NCBI RefSeq assembly: GCF_002422095.1
Contig: NZ_DITB01000080.1
Coordinates: forward strand, 3,744-25,832
Length of the DNA: 22,089 bases
Origin: Flavobacterium sp. UBA6195
Lineage (GTDB): Bacteria > Bacteroidota > Bacteroidia > Flavobacteriales > Flavobacteriaceae
Reading direction: 5' to 3'
Shown here: positions 14,352-21,605 of the stretch, one piece after another
Numbering within the stretch: position 1 is the first letter of the stretch
How the letters are laid out: each line of letters starts with the position of its first letter
The notes under the pieces: generated by a model
The model's input: only the letters and a program-made list of their open reading frames with translations
The model's database searches: none
What the model was told of the DNA's origin: nothing
Translations under genes and position numbers: made by a program

Positions 14352-15698
14352 ATGAATCTAAATCAAATACATAACGTTTATTTCATAGGCATCGGAGGCA
14401 TCGGAATGAGTGCTCTTGCTCGCTATTTTCAATACATTGGAAAAAAAGTAGTAGGTTATGATAAAACACCAACGCAGTTAACCGATGAGTTACAAGCTGT
14501 AGGTTTAGAAATTCATTTTGAAGATAATATCAATTTAATTCCAACCGATTTTTATGTTGAAAATACATTGGTAATCGTAACGCCAGCCGTTCCAGTTTCA
14601 CATTCCGAATGGAATTATTTCATCGAAAGAGGATTTACTATTAAAAAGCGTGCTGAAGTTTTAGGAATTATAACGAAAGATACCTATTGTTTCGCTGTTG
14701 CAGGAACGCACGGAAAAACAACTACTTCAAGTATTTTAGGTCACGTTTTATATGAGAGTGGTGTAGATGTTACGGCTTTTTTAGGTGGAATTGTCGAAAA
14801 CTATAATTCCAATTTAATTGGTTCTGGAAAAACGGTTACGGTGGTGGAAGCAGATGAATTTGATCGTTCGTTTTTGCATTTGCATCCAAACGTTTCTTGT
14901 GTAACTTCTATGGATGCGGATCATTTGGATATTTATGGAGATGCAGCAAGCATTGAGGAATCATTCAGAGAATTTGCAGCCAAAACGCCAAGCGAAAATT
15001 TATACATAATCAAAGGATTGCCATTAGAAGGAAATACTATCGGAGTTAATAACGATGCTGATTTTTCGGCTCAAAACATCCGAATTGAAAACGGATTTTA
15101 TGTATTCGATGTGAAAACACCAACCGAAGTAGTTAAAAATGTAAAATTTGGCTTACCAGGTCATCATAATTTGACGAATGCTTTGTTGGCATTTGCAATG
15201 GCGAAATCGTATGGTGTTTCAAATGAGAAGATAATTAATGCTTTAGCAAGTTTTAAAGGAGTAAGAAGACGTTTTTCGTTTCAAATTAGAGAAGAAAAAT
15301 TAGTTTATATTGATGATTACGCACATCATCCAACCGAAATTAACGCGGTGCATCAAGCGGTTCGTGAATTGTATCCAGGTAAAAAAATCATTGCGGCTTT
15401 TCAACCTCATTTGTTCAGTAGAACGAAAGATTTTGTGGATGGTTTTGCAGAAAGTTTAAGTCAATTCGATGAGATTTTATTATTAGAAATTTATCCAGCT
15501 CGCGAGTTGCCAATGGAAGGTGTAAATTCGACTTGGTTGTTGAATAAAATTAATAATCCAAATAAGAAATTAGTCAACAAAGACCAGTTGTTCACCGTTT
15601 TTGAAAATTCTGATGCCGATGTGTTTGTAACGATTGGTGCGGGTGATATTGGTGAGTTAGTAAAAGACCTAAAAAAAGCGCTTCATGAGAAGAATTAA
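14352..15698 (+). CDS. murC: UDP-N-acetylmuramate--L-alanine ligase
   Basis: First Mur ligase of the pathway, adding L-alanine to UDP-MurNAc in the cytoplasm. The protein opens with HNVYFIGIGGIGMSALAR, continues with the ATP-binding AGTHGKTTTS, the central SMDADHLDIYG, and the C-terminal DDYAHHPTEI characteristic of MurC. The ATG at 14352 (448 residues) is preferred. The frame is open upstream to a TTG at 14328, but that adds only eight residues encoded by the TTGAA repeat spacer. The last 14 bases overlap ftsQ. Confidence 0.94.
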   Translation: MNLNQIHNVYFIGIGGIGMSALARYFQYIGKKVVGYDKTPTQLTDELQAVGLEIHFEDNINLIPTDFYVENTLVIVTPAVPVSHSEWNYFIERGFTIKKRAEVLGIITKDTYCFAVAGTHGKTTTSSILGHVLYESGVDVTAFLGGIVENYNSNLIGSGKTVTVVEADEFDRSFLHLHPNVSCVTSMDADHLDIYGDAASIEESFREFAAKTPSENLYIIKGLPLEGNTIGVNNDADFSAQNIRIENGFYVFDVKTPTEVVKNVKFGLPGHHNLTNALLAFAMAKSYGVSNEKIINALASFKGVRRRFSFQIREEKLVYIDDYAHHPTEINAVHQAVRELYPGKKIIAAFQPHLFSRTKDFVDGFAESLSQFDEILLLEIYPARELPMEGVNSTWLLNKINNPNKKLVNKDQLFTVFENSDADVFVTIGAGDIGELVKDLKKALHEKN

Positions 15699-16407
15699 TT
15701 GGCATACTATTCGCTTGGTGTTAATCATTTTTATTATGATTTTCTTGTACTCTTTTTCGTCAAAAAGAAATAGTCAGCGTAAAATCAGTAAGATAGACAT
15801 CAAATTTGAGTCGAATGAGAATATGTTTTTAACACATGAAATGGTTAATAACTTGTTAATACAAAATTTAGGAGGTACTTCATCAATACAAAAAGATAAA
15901 GTAGATTTGAATACTTTAGAAACTGTTCTCGATGATCACGAGATGATTGAAAAAGCACAAATTTTTTCAACAGCAGACGGATTTCTAAATATGCGTATTA
16001 CTCAAAAGACCCCTATCGTAAGAGTTATTACTGATGTTGATAGTTACTATCTTGATTCAAAAGGAGATAAAATATCATTATCGGAAAATTTTTCGGCACG
16101 TGTTCCGCTGGTTGTCGGCGCAATAAGTGAAGAAAATTGTAAGTCATATTTGAAGTTGTTTAACGAAATCAAAAATGATGATTTCTTAAGCAAAAAAATT
16201 ACGGCGGCTAAGATTATGCCTTCTGGAAATGTGGTATTAACCAACAGAAGTTATGATTATAAGATAGTATTTGGAAAACCAAAAAATGAGGAAAGAAAGC
16301 TAAAGAATTACAAAGCTTTTTACCATCAAGCTATTAAAGATACATTGATAAAAAATTATAAAGAAGTAAACTTGATGTTTATTCAACAAGTGGTTTGTAA
16401 GAAATAA
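15685..16407 (+). CDS. ftsQ: Cell division protein FtsQ
   Basis: Bitopic divisome protein linking FtsL to the ring. The 240-residue protein has a short basic cytoplasmic end (MRRINWH), one membrane segment at about residues 9-24, and a periplasmic part. The POTRA-like stretch includes KISKIDIKFESNENMFLTHE and the LETVLDDHEMIEKAQIF segment typical of the POTRA domain; the FtsQ-type tail follows. Similarity to proteobacterial FtsQ is low, so the name rests on topology, the POTRA pattern and position between murC and ftsA. It overlaps murC by 14 bases and ends 8 bp before ftsA. Confidence 0.9.
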   Translation: MRRINWHTIRLVLIIFIMIFLYSFSSKRNSQRKISKIDIKFESNENMFLTHEMVNNLLIQNLGGTSSIQKDKVDLNTLETVLDDHEMIEKAQIFSTADGFLNMRITQKTPIVRVITDVDSYYLDSKGDKISLSENFSARVPLVVGAISEENCKSYLKLFNEIKNDDFLSKKITAAKIMPSGNVVLTNRSYDYKIVFGKPKNEERKLKNYKAFYHQAIKDTLIKNYKEVNLMFIQQVVCKK

Positions 16408-16415
16408 ATGAAGTT

Positions 16416-17792
16416 ATGAACAAAGACAACATTGCAGTAGGATTAGACATTGGTACAACTAAGATTGTAGCAATGATAGGAAAGAAGAATGAATACGGTA
16501 AGCTTGAGATTCTCGGAGTAGGAAAATCAAAAAGTTTAGGTGTTCATAGAGGTGTTGTAAATAATATTACACAAACCATTCAATCAATTCAGCAAGCGGT
16601 TACCGATGCTGAAAACGATTCAGGTTATAAAATTAATGATGTTGTGGTGGGTATTGCAGGACAACACATCCGTAGTATTCAACATAGTGATTATATCAGT
16701 CGCCCAAATGCAGAAGAAGTAATAGGTGATGCTGATATTGATACGCTTATTGGGCAAGTGCACAAATTAGCGATGTTGCCAGGTGAAGAAATTATTCACG
16801 TGTTGCCACAAGAATTTAAAATCGACGGTCAAGCCGAAATTAAAGAGCCTATCGGAATGTACGGTGGAAGATTAGAATCTAGTTTTCACGTAGTGGTTGG
16901 GCAAGCGGCATCGATTCGCAATTTAGGAAGATGTATCAAAAGTGCCGGATTAGAATTGTCTGGATTAACATTAGAACCATTAGCTTCGGCTGATGCAGTA
17001 TTGAGTCAGGAAGAAAAAGAAGCAGGAGTTGCTTTAATTGATATAGGTGGTGGAACAACCGATTTAGCCATTTTTAAAGATGGAATCATTCGTCATACAG
17101 CTGTTATTCCTTTCGGAGGAAACGTTATTACGGAAGATATTAAAGAAGGATGTTCAATCATCGAAAAACAAGCGGAGTTATTGAAAACTCGTTTTGGTTC
17201 TGCTTGGCCAGGAGAAAATAAAGACAACGAAATTGTTTCTATTCCAGGTTTAAGAGGTAGAGAACCAAAAGAAATTTCGTTAAAAAACTTGTCAAAAATT
17301 ATTCACGCTAGAGTTGTGGAAATTATTGAACAAGTATATGCTGAAATTAAATTGTACGGACACGAAGATCCTAAGAAAAAACTAATTGCAGGTATTGTAT
17401 TAACAGGAGGTGGAGCGCAATTGCAACACATTAAACAGCTAGTAGAATACATTACTGGAATGGATACTAGAATTGGTTATCCAAACGAGCATTTAGCTGG
17501 AGATTCAGACGAAGAATTGTCAAGTCCATTATATGCTACAGCGGTTGGTTTAGTAATGAATAGTATTAGAAATAATACCAAAAGTGCTACTCCGTTTGTA
17601 GAAATGAAAAAAGAAGAACCAGTGGTGGTTCGCCCTCAAGTAGTGGTGGAAGAGCCAATTGCTGATGAAGAAAAAGAGGAGCCAAAAGCAACTCAACCTA
17701 TCAAACACGAAACAACTGATGACAAAATCAAGCGTTCGTTTTTTGATAAATACATTGATAAGATTAAAGAATTTTTAGATAACGCAGAATAA
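16416..17792 (+). CDS. ftsA: Cell division protein FtsA
   Basis: Actin-like ATPase that anchors FtsZ filaments to the membrane. The 458-residue protein has the phosphate-1 loop GLDIGTTK at residues 9-16, the phosphate-2 loop DIGGGTTD from residue 209, the SHS6/FTSQ-type 1C region between (IAGQHIRSIQ, PQEFKIDGQ), and the adenosine motif VLTGGGAQL. After the actin core comes an acidic, proline-containing linker (about residues 390-435), then a C-terminal amphipathic helix (RSFFDKYIDKIKEFL) that serves as the membrane-targeting sequence. The linker makes it about 40 residues longer than Escherichia coli FtsA. ftsZ follows after 11 bp. Confidence 0.96.
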   Translation: MNKDNIAVGLDIGTTKIVAMIGKKNEYGKLEILGVGKSKSLGVHRGVVNNITQTIQSIQQAVTDAENDSGYKINDVVVGIAGQHIRSIQHSDYISRPNAEEVIGDADIDTLIGQVHKLAMLPGEEIIHVLPQEFKIDGQAEIKEPIGMYGGRLESSFHVVVGQAASIRNLGRCIKSAGLELSGLTLEPLASADAVLSQEEKEAGVALIDIGGGTTDLAIFKDGIIRHTAVIPFGGNVITEDIKEGCSIIEKQAELLKTRFGSAWPGENKDNEIVSIPGLRGREPKEISLKNLSKIIHARVVEIIEQVYAEIKLYGHEDPKKKLIAGIVLTGGGAQLQHIKQLVEYITGMDTRIGYPNEHLAGDSDEELSSPLYATAVGLVMNSIRNNTKSATPFVEMKKEEPVVVRPQVVVEEPIADEEKEEPKATQPIKHETTDDKIKRSFFDKYIDKIKEFLDNAE

Positions 17793-17798
17793 AAGGAG
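17793..17798 (+). promoter_or_regulatory. Strong Shine-Dalgarno sequence of ftsZ
   Basis: AAGGAG lies 5 bases before the ftsZ ATG. It is the only canonical Shine-Dalgarno sequence found before any gene in this window; the other starts are preceded by A/T-rich sequence. Flavobacterium ribosomes normally sequester the 16S anti-SD, so this exception may matter for FtsZ translation. Confidence 0.8.
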
Positions 17799-17803
17799 AT
17801 ACT

Positions 17804-19786
17804 ATGTCAGAATTTGGAAACATTTCATTCGATTTACCAAAAAACCAATCTAACGTAATCAAAGTGATTGGCGTTGGTGGTGGAGGTAGCAATGCCATTA
17901 ACCACATGTTTAAACAAGGTATTAAAGGTGTTGATTTTGTAGTTTGTAATACTGATTCTCAGGCATTACAAAATAGTCCTGTGCCAAATAAAATTCAGTT
18001 AGGTGTTAGCTTAACAGAAGGTTTAGGAGCTGGTGCTAATCCTGAAGTAGGTCAACAGTCTGCTATTGAAAGTATTGCCGAAATTGAAAAAATGTTGGAC
18101 AGCAATACCAAAATGGTTTTCATCACCGCAGGAATGGGTGGAGGAACTGGAACGGGTGCGGCTCCTGTAATTGCGCAATTGGCAAAAGAGCGCGACATTT
18201 TAACAGTAGGTATTGTTACAATTCCTTTCCAATTTGAAGGAAAAGTTCGCTCTGAGCAAGCGTTAGCTGGAGTAGAACGTTTACGTAAACAAGTAGATTC
18301 TTTAGTTGTTATCAATAATAATAAATTACGTGAAGTGTATGGAAACTTAGGTTTCAAAGCAGGTTTCTCTAAAGCGGATGAAGTATTAGCAACTGCATCA
18401 AGAGGAATTGCTGAAGTAATTACACACCACTATACACAAAATATCGACCTTAAAGATGCTAAGACAGTATTGTCAAATAGTGGTACTGCTATCATGGGTT
18501 CTGCAACTGCGTCAGGACCTGAAAGAGCAAAACAGGCGATTATGAGTGCTTTAGATTCTCCATTATTGAACGATAACAAAATTACAGGTGCTAAAAATGT
18601 ATTGTTGTTAATCGTTTCTGGAACAGATGAAGCGAATGAAATTACAATCGATGAAATCGGAGAAATCAATGATTTCATTCAGTCTGAAGCGGGTTACAAT
18701 GCAAACATCATTATGGGTGTTGGTGAAGAAGAAGCTTTAGGTGAAGCTATTTCGGTAACAGTTATCGCTACAGGTTTTAACATTGAGCAACAAGCTGAAA
18801 TCGTAAATACAGAACCAAAGAAAATTATTCATTCGTTAGAAGATGAACAAAAAATTGTTCACGAATTAATGAATAAAGCTGCTTCAAACATTACGGTTAA
18901 TAACCCAATTTTTGAAACTCCAAAAGTAGAAGAAATTAAAGCGGATATCATCAATCCTATTTGTGACGAAGTGGTAGAACAAAAAATCGTTTTCACTTTA
19001 GAAGAAGAAGTAGAGGATCCAAAGTTTGAAATTCATACTCCAGTTGCTCCAGCTATGGATTTAGTTCCAACTTCTGAGTTGATTAAAAATATCGATGTTA
19101 CATTTGAAGTAATAACATCAAATGTAGCACCTACATTCGAAATCATAACACCACAAATCAGAGAAATCGAAGTAAAAGATCCTGAATTTGTAGTAGCTAA
19201 AGAAGAAGAAATCAGTTTTTCATTCGATTTATTTGCTACTAAAGAGGAAACTGTGGTTCAAGAAAATACAATAATTTTCGAATTAACTCCAGAAACACGT
19301 CAAATGGAAGTGAAAGATCCAATTAATGTGGTTCCAGTTACGGAAGTAAATCAAAACGGAATTATCAAATATTCGTTAGAAGATTACTTGGAAAAAGAAG
19401 AAGAATTAGTAGTTTCAAAGCCTATTGAAGTTGTTAGCGAGCCATTAGATGAGGAGTTAAACTTCACCATGAAAACAAGCGTTCAAAAGTTTGAAGATGC
19501 AGCTCAATTAGATAACGTATCTCCATTAGAGATGTCAATCGAAGAAACATTAAAATTCAGAGCCGAAGAACGTAAAAGAAAAATGAAAGAATTCAATCAT
19601 AAATTCAACAACAATGCACAAATTGATGAATTTGAAAGAATTCCAGCATACAAAAGAATGGGGTTAGATGTTGCATCACAACCTAACAACAACAGCAATC
19701 AGTCTAGAATTTCACTAGGAATCGATAGTAACGATGATATTCAACTTCGTTCAAACAATTCGTTCCTTCACGATAATGTAGATTAA
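17804..19786 (+). CDS. ftsZ: Cell division protein FtsZ with long C-terminal linker
   Basis: Tubulin-like GTPase forming the division ring. The GTPase core (about residues 15-325) has GVGGGGSNA at the start, the tubulin signature GGGTGTG at 112-118, and the GTP-contact and synergy-loop segments beyond. At 660 residues it is far longer than Escherichia coli FtsZ (383). The excess is an acidic linker of nearly 290 residues with an imperfectly repeated module (TFEIITPQIREIEVKDPEFV at 444-463 and IFELTPETRQMEVKDPINVV at 491-510). The conserved peptide RIPAYKR at 612-618 resembles the docking peptide for FtsA, but 42 residues follow it, ending in NNSFLHDNVD. It is the last gene of the dcw cluster. 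Confidence 0.96.
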   Translation: MSEFGNISFDLPKNQSNVIKVIGVGGGGSNAINHMFKQGIKGVDFVVCNTDSQALQNSPVPNKIQLGVSLTEGLGAGANPEVGQQSAIESIAEIEKMLDSNTKMVFITAGMGGGTGTGAAPVIAQLAKERDILTVGIVTIPFQFEGKVRSEQALAGVERLRKQVDSLVVINNNKLREVYGNLGFKAGFSKADEVLATASRGIAEVITHHYTQNIDLKDAKTVLSNSGTAIMGSATASGPERAKQAIMSALDSPLLNDNKITGAKNVLLLIVSGTDEANEITIDEIGEINDFIQSEAGYNANIIMGVGEEEALGEAISVTVIATGFNIEQQAEIVNTEPKKIIHSLEDEQKIVHELMNKAASNITVNNPIFETPKVEEIKADIINPICDEVVEQKIVFTLEEEVEDPKFEIHTPVAPAMDLVPTSELIKNIDVTFEVITSNVAPTFEIITPQIREIEVKDPEFVVAKEEEISFSFDLFATKEETVVQENTIIFELTPETRQMEVKDPINVVPVTEVNQNGIIKYSLEDYLEKEEELVVSKPIEVVSEPLDEELNFTMKTSVQKFEDAAQLDNVSPLEMSIEETLKFRAEERKRKMKEFNHKFNNNAQIDEFERIPAYKRMGLDVASQPNNNSNQSRISLGIDSNDDIQLRSNNSFLHDNVD

Positions 19787-19811
19787 TCTATTACAAACTA
19801 ACCTACCCATT

Positions 19812-19843
19812 AAAACCCGAAGAGCAATTTTCGGGTTTTTTTA
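19812..19843 (+). terminator. Intrinsic terminator after ftsZ
   Basis: Stem AAAACCCGAA (19812-19821), 8-base loop, TTCGGGTTTT (19830-19839), continuing into a run of T to about 19842. It closes the dcw transcript 25 bp after the ftsZ stop codon. Confidence 0.9.
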
Positions 19844-19844
19844 T

Positions 19845-19852
19845 TACTTTTG
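19845..19852 (+). promoter_or_regulatory. Candidate -7 element for the yqeY-type gene
   Basis: TACTTTTG matches TAnnTTTG and begins right after the T-run of the ftsZ terminator. Transcription would start near 19859, about 40 bases before the ATG. The -33 region falls inside the terminator hairpin and shows no TTTG. Confidence 0.5.
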
Positions 19853-19898
19853 CAATACATTTAAAAAACAAAAATTCACAAACAATAAACATAAATAT

Positions 19899-20348
19899 AT
19901 GAGTTTAGAAGCAAAAATCATGGACCACATGAAAGAAGCCATGAAAGCAAAAGATAGTGTAGCTTTAGAAGCGCTAAGAGCTATTAAATCGGCAATTATT
20001 TTAGCTAAAACAGAAGCTGGAGCAGGAGATGGTTTGTCAGAAGATCAGGAAATCAAAATGTTACAACGATTAGTTAAAATGCGTAAGGATAGTGCTGAAA
20101 TCTTCACCACGCAAAACCGTCCTGATTTAGCAGAACCAGAATTAGCGCAAATTGCTGTAATTGAGAAGTTTTTACCAGCTCAGTTATCAGAAGCTGAAGT
20201 AGAAGCAATCATTGCTAAAATCATTGCAGAAACTGGTGCTTCAGGGATTGCTTCAATGGGTAAAGTCATGGGATTAGCAACAGCTCAAATTGGAGGACAA
20301 GCAGAAGGAAAATTAATTTCTGGAATTGTAAAGAAATTATTGGTTTAA
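19899..20348 (+). CDS. GatB/YqeY domain-containing protein
   Basis: A 149-residue cytoplasmic protein made entirely of a YqeY domain, the helical module related to the tail of the GatB subunit of aspartyl/glutamyl-tRNA amidotransferase. Family features include LRAIKSAIILAKTEAG, the EIKMLQRLVKMRKDSAEIF helix, EKFLPAQLSEAEVEAI and GKVMGLATAQIGGQAEGKLI near the end. Length is standard and it appears complete. YqeY proteins are proposed to bind tRNA or help tRNA-linked metabolism, but no firm function is established. It stands alone after the dcw terminator, with its own probable promoter and a tRNA gene downstream. Confidence 0.9.
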   Translation: MSLEAKIMDHMKEAMKAKDSVALEALRAIKSAIILAKTEAGAGDGLSEDQEIKMLQRLVKMRKDSAEIFTTQNRPDLAEPELAQIAVIEKFLPAQLSEAEVEAIIAKIIAETGASGIASMGKVMGLATAQIGGQAEGKLISGIVKKLLV

Positions 20349-20364
20349 ATAAGAAGAAAGAACA

Positions 20365-20420
20365 AAGATAAAAGAGCAAAGATTGAGGTCTTTATTTTTT
20401 CTTCATTGCTCTATTCTCTT
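20365..20420. repeat. Imperfect purine/pyrimidine inverted repeat between yqeY and tRNA-Arg
   Basis: AAGATAAAAGAGCAA (20365-20379) is complementary at 12 of 15 positions to TTGCTCTATTCTCTT (20406-20420), including a perfect 7-bp core AGAGCAA/TTGCTCT. Inside the loop, AAAGA/TCTTT followed by ATTTTTT (20378-20400) could act as a weak terminator for yqeY. Confidence 0.5.
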
Positions 20421-20426
20421 AAAAAA

Positions 20427-20500
20427 GGCTTCGTAGTTCAACTGGATAGAATATCAGATTTCGGCTCTGAGGGTTGCAGGTTCGAATCCTGCCGAGGTCA
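20427..20500 (+). tRNA. tRNA-Arg (anticodon TCG)
   Basis: A full cloverleaf can be drawn in 74 bases: acceptor GGCTTCG/CGAGGTC with two G-U pairs, D arm GTTC/GAAT with the TGGA loop, anticodon stem TCAGA/TCTGA around loop TTTCGGC (anticodon TCG at 20461-20463), a 5-base variable loop, and T arm GCAGG/CCTGC around TTCGAAT. The adenine after the GG in the D loop fits the arginine identity element A20. The discriminator base is A and CCA is not encoded. It reads CGA codons. Confidence 0.95.
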
Positions 20501-20501
20501 C

Positions 20502-20538
20502 AAATAAACGTCAAGATTTCTTGACGTTTATTTTTTTT
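20502..20538 (+). terminator. Intrinsic terminator after tRNA-Arg
   Basis: Perfect 13-bp stem AATAAACGTCAAG (20503-20515) and CTTGACGTTTATT (20520-20532) with a 4-base loop, followed by more T. It starts directly after the tRNA 3' end and separates it from the next gene. Confidence 0.92.
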
Positions 20539-20581
20539 AAACACATTATTTTTACGTTATTTGTAAGATAGTCTCAAACAA

Positions 20582-21436
20582 ATGAATCCTCCACCTGTAG
20601 AACACGAATTATTTTTAGCTGATTACATTGGAATGTTTATAGTGGTAGCGCCTTTTGCAACAATATTTTTTGTTTTTGCATTTTATGTTACAGAGATTGT
20701 GTATTTGCGAAATTACAAAAAGCCATTAGTTGTATTTGCTAATTTGAATTTTTTAAAGTTAAGCGATTCTAGAAAGCATATTTTAACTTCTAATTTTCAT
20801 TTTTATAATAGATTAAAGCCTAAATACAAGCGTTATTTTGAACACCGAGTAGCTAAGTTAATTTTTCATTACAATTTTGAAGGAAGAGATATTGAAGTTA
20901 CAGAAGAAATGAAAGTAACTATTTCTGCAACTTATGTGATGTTAACCTTTGGAATGCGTGAATATTTGAATCCGCTTTTTAAAAGAATTGTCATTTATCC
21001 AGATATTTACTATTCGTCTCAAAATGATAATTACCATAAAGGTGAATTCAATCCAAGAATGGAATGTATTGTTTTTTCGTGGAAACATTTTAAAGAAGGA
21101 ATTGATATTACAAATGATAATCTGAATTTAGGATTGCATGAGTTTACACACGCTTTTCATATTTATGCCTTAAAAAGTGATAAAGCAACTTTTGTATTAT
21201 TTAATGAATCACTTCAAAATTTATTCCGAGTAGTTTCAAAACCGGAAGTAAAACAGCGTCTAATTGAATCTGGTTTTTTACGTGATTATGCTTACGAAAA
21301 CCAATTTGAATTTGTAGCAGTATTGTTAGAATATTTCTTTGAATCTCCAGAAGAATTTAAACAAAAATTTCCTTCTATCTTTTTGAAAGTGAAGCATATG
21401 ATTAATTTTAATGAAAAATATTTCATTTCAGAATAG
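20582..21436 (+). CDS. MtfA-like (M90 family) zinc-dependent peptidase with N-terminal membrane segment
   Basis: Probable zinc metallopeptidase of 284 residues. The zinc-binding motif HEFTH has His186, Glu187 and His190, and the downstream segment FEFVAVLLEYFFESPEEF matches the conserved region carrying the third ligand in the MtfA family. Unlike Escherichia coli MtfA it has a strongly hydrophobic N-terminal segment at about residues 13-40, so the peptidase domain is probably membrane-anchored. In Escherichia coli MtfA is inhibited by or interacts with the glucose repressor Mlc; no such partner is visible here, so that role should not be carried over. It is separated from the tRNA by a terminator and has no clear TAnnTTTG promoter. 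A GTTATTTG at about 20555 is a poor match. No terminator follows. Confidence 0.82.
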   Translation: MNPPPVEHELFLADYIGMFIVVAPFATIFFVFAFYVTEIVYLRNYKKPLVVFANLNFLKLSDSRKHILTSNFHFYNRLKPKYKRYFEHRVAKLIFHYNFEGRDIEVTEEMKVTISATYVMLTFGMREYLNPLFKRIVIYPDIYYSSQNDNYHKGEFNPRMECIVFSWKHFKEGIDITNDNLNLGLHEFTHAFHIYALKSDKATFVLFNESLQNLFRVVSKPEVKQRLIESGFLRDYAYENQFEFVAVLLEYFFESPEEFKQKFPSIFLKVKHMINFNEKYFISE

Positions 21437-21447
21437 TCTTTTGTTTT

Positions 21448-21497
21448 CTGACATATATCATGTTTTGATGCTTAATTATTGAGTAACTTTATGTCAG
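21448..21497. promoter_or_regulatory. Inverted repeat bracketing the promoter of the CBS gene
   Basis: CTGACATA (21448-21455) and TATGTCAG (21490-21497) are perfect 8-bp inverted arms 34 bp apart. Between and partly under them lies a promoter-like pair, TTTTG (21463-21467), 16 bp, TAACTTTA (21484-21491, 7 of 8 to TAnnTTTG). This looks like a two-half-site operator, but no regulator family is recognised. Confidence 0.4.
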
Positions 21498-21512
21498 TAT
21501 AAACTCAAGGTC

Positions 21513-21527
21513 ATGAAGTCGCTTCAT
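21513..21527 (+). other. Small hairpin in the leader of the CBS gene
   Basis: ATGAAG-TCG-CTTCAT forms a perfect 6-bp stem with a 3-base loop about 15 bases after the predicted transcription start. Confidence 0.35.
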
Positions 21528-21569
21528 AATCAATTTTAATTTTTAAATTCTTTTACAGAAAAGCGATAA

Positions 21570-21605
21570 CATAAGTGACATTAACATTTAAAACTTACAC
21601 TTATG
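21570..21605 (+). other. Start-codon-sequestering inverted repeat of the CBS gene
   Basis: CATAAGTG (21570-21577) is the perfect reverse complement of CACTTATG (21598-21605), the last three bases of which are the ATG start codon. In the mRNA this would be an 8-bp stem with a 20-base loop that hides the start codon. No Shine-Dalgarno is present. Confidence 0.5.

Noticed and set aside
18052..18357. Open frame of 101 codons on the minus strand inside ftsZ
   Set aside because: It lies opposite the conserved GTPase core of ftsZ, encodes a cysteine- and serine-rich peptide without family features, and is a by-product of ftsZ codon choice.
4047..19786. A novel system hidden within the dcw cluster
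   Set aside because: Every reading frame in the cluster is accounted for by a known dcw gene in the usual order, with no extra or fused gene; the unusual points are regulatory or concern accessory segments of known proteins.
20540..20570. Possible promoter of the MtfA-like gene (TATTTTTA, GTTATTTG)
   Set aside because: Only partial matches to TAnnTTTG without a -33 element; the evidence is too weak to call.
20427..20581. tRNA-Arg as an integration site for a mobile element
   Set aside because: No integrase gene and no direct repeat of the tRNA 3' end was seen in the window; the tRNA is followed at once by its own terminator.
21457..21469. ATCA-N5-TGAT as an FNR/CRP-type site
   Set aside because: The half-sites are in the opposite order to TTGA-N-TCAA, so it does not fit that family.
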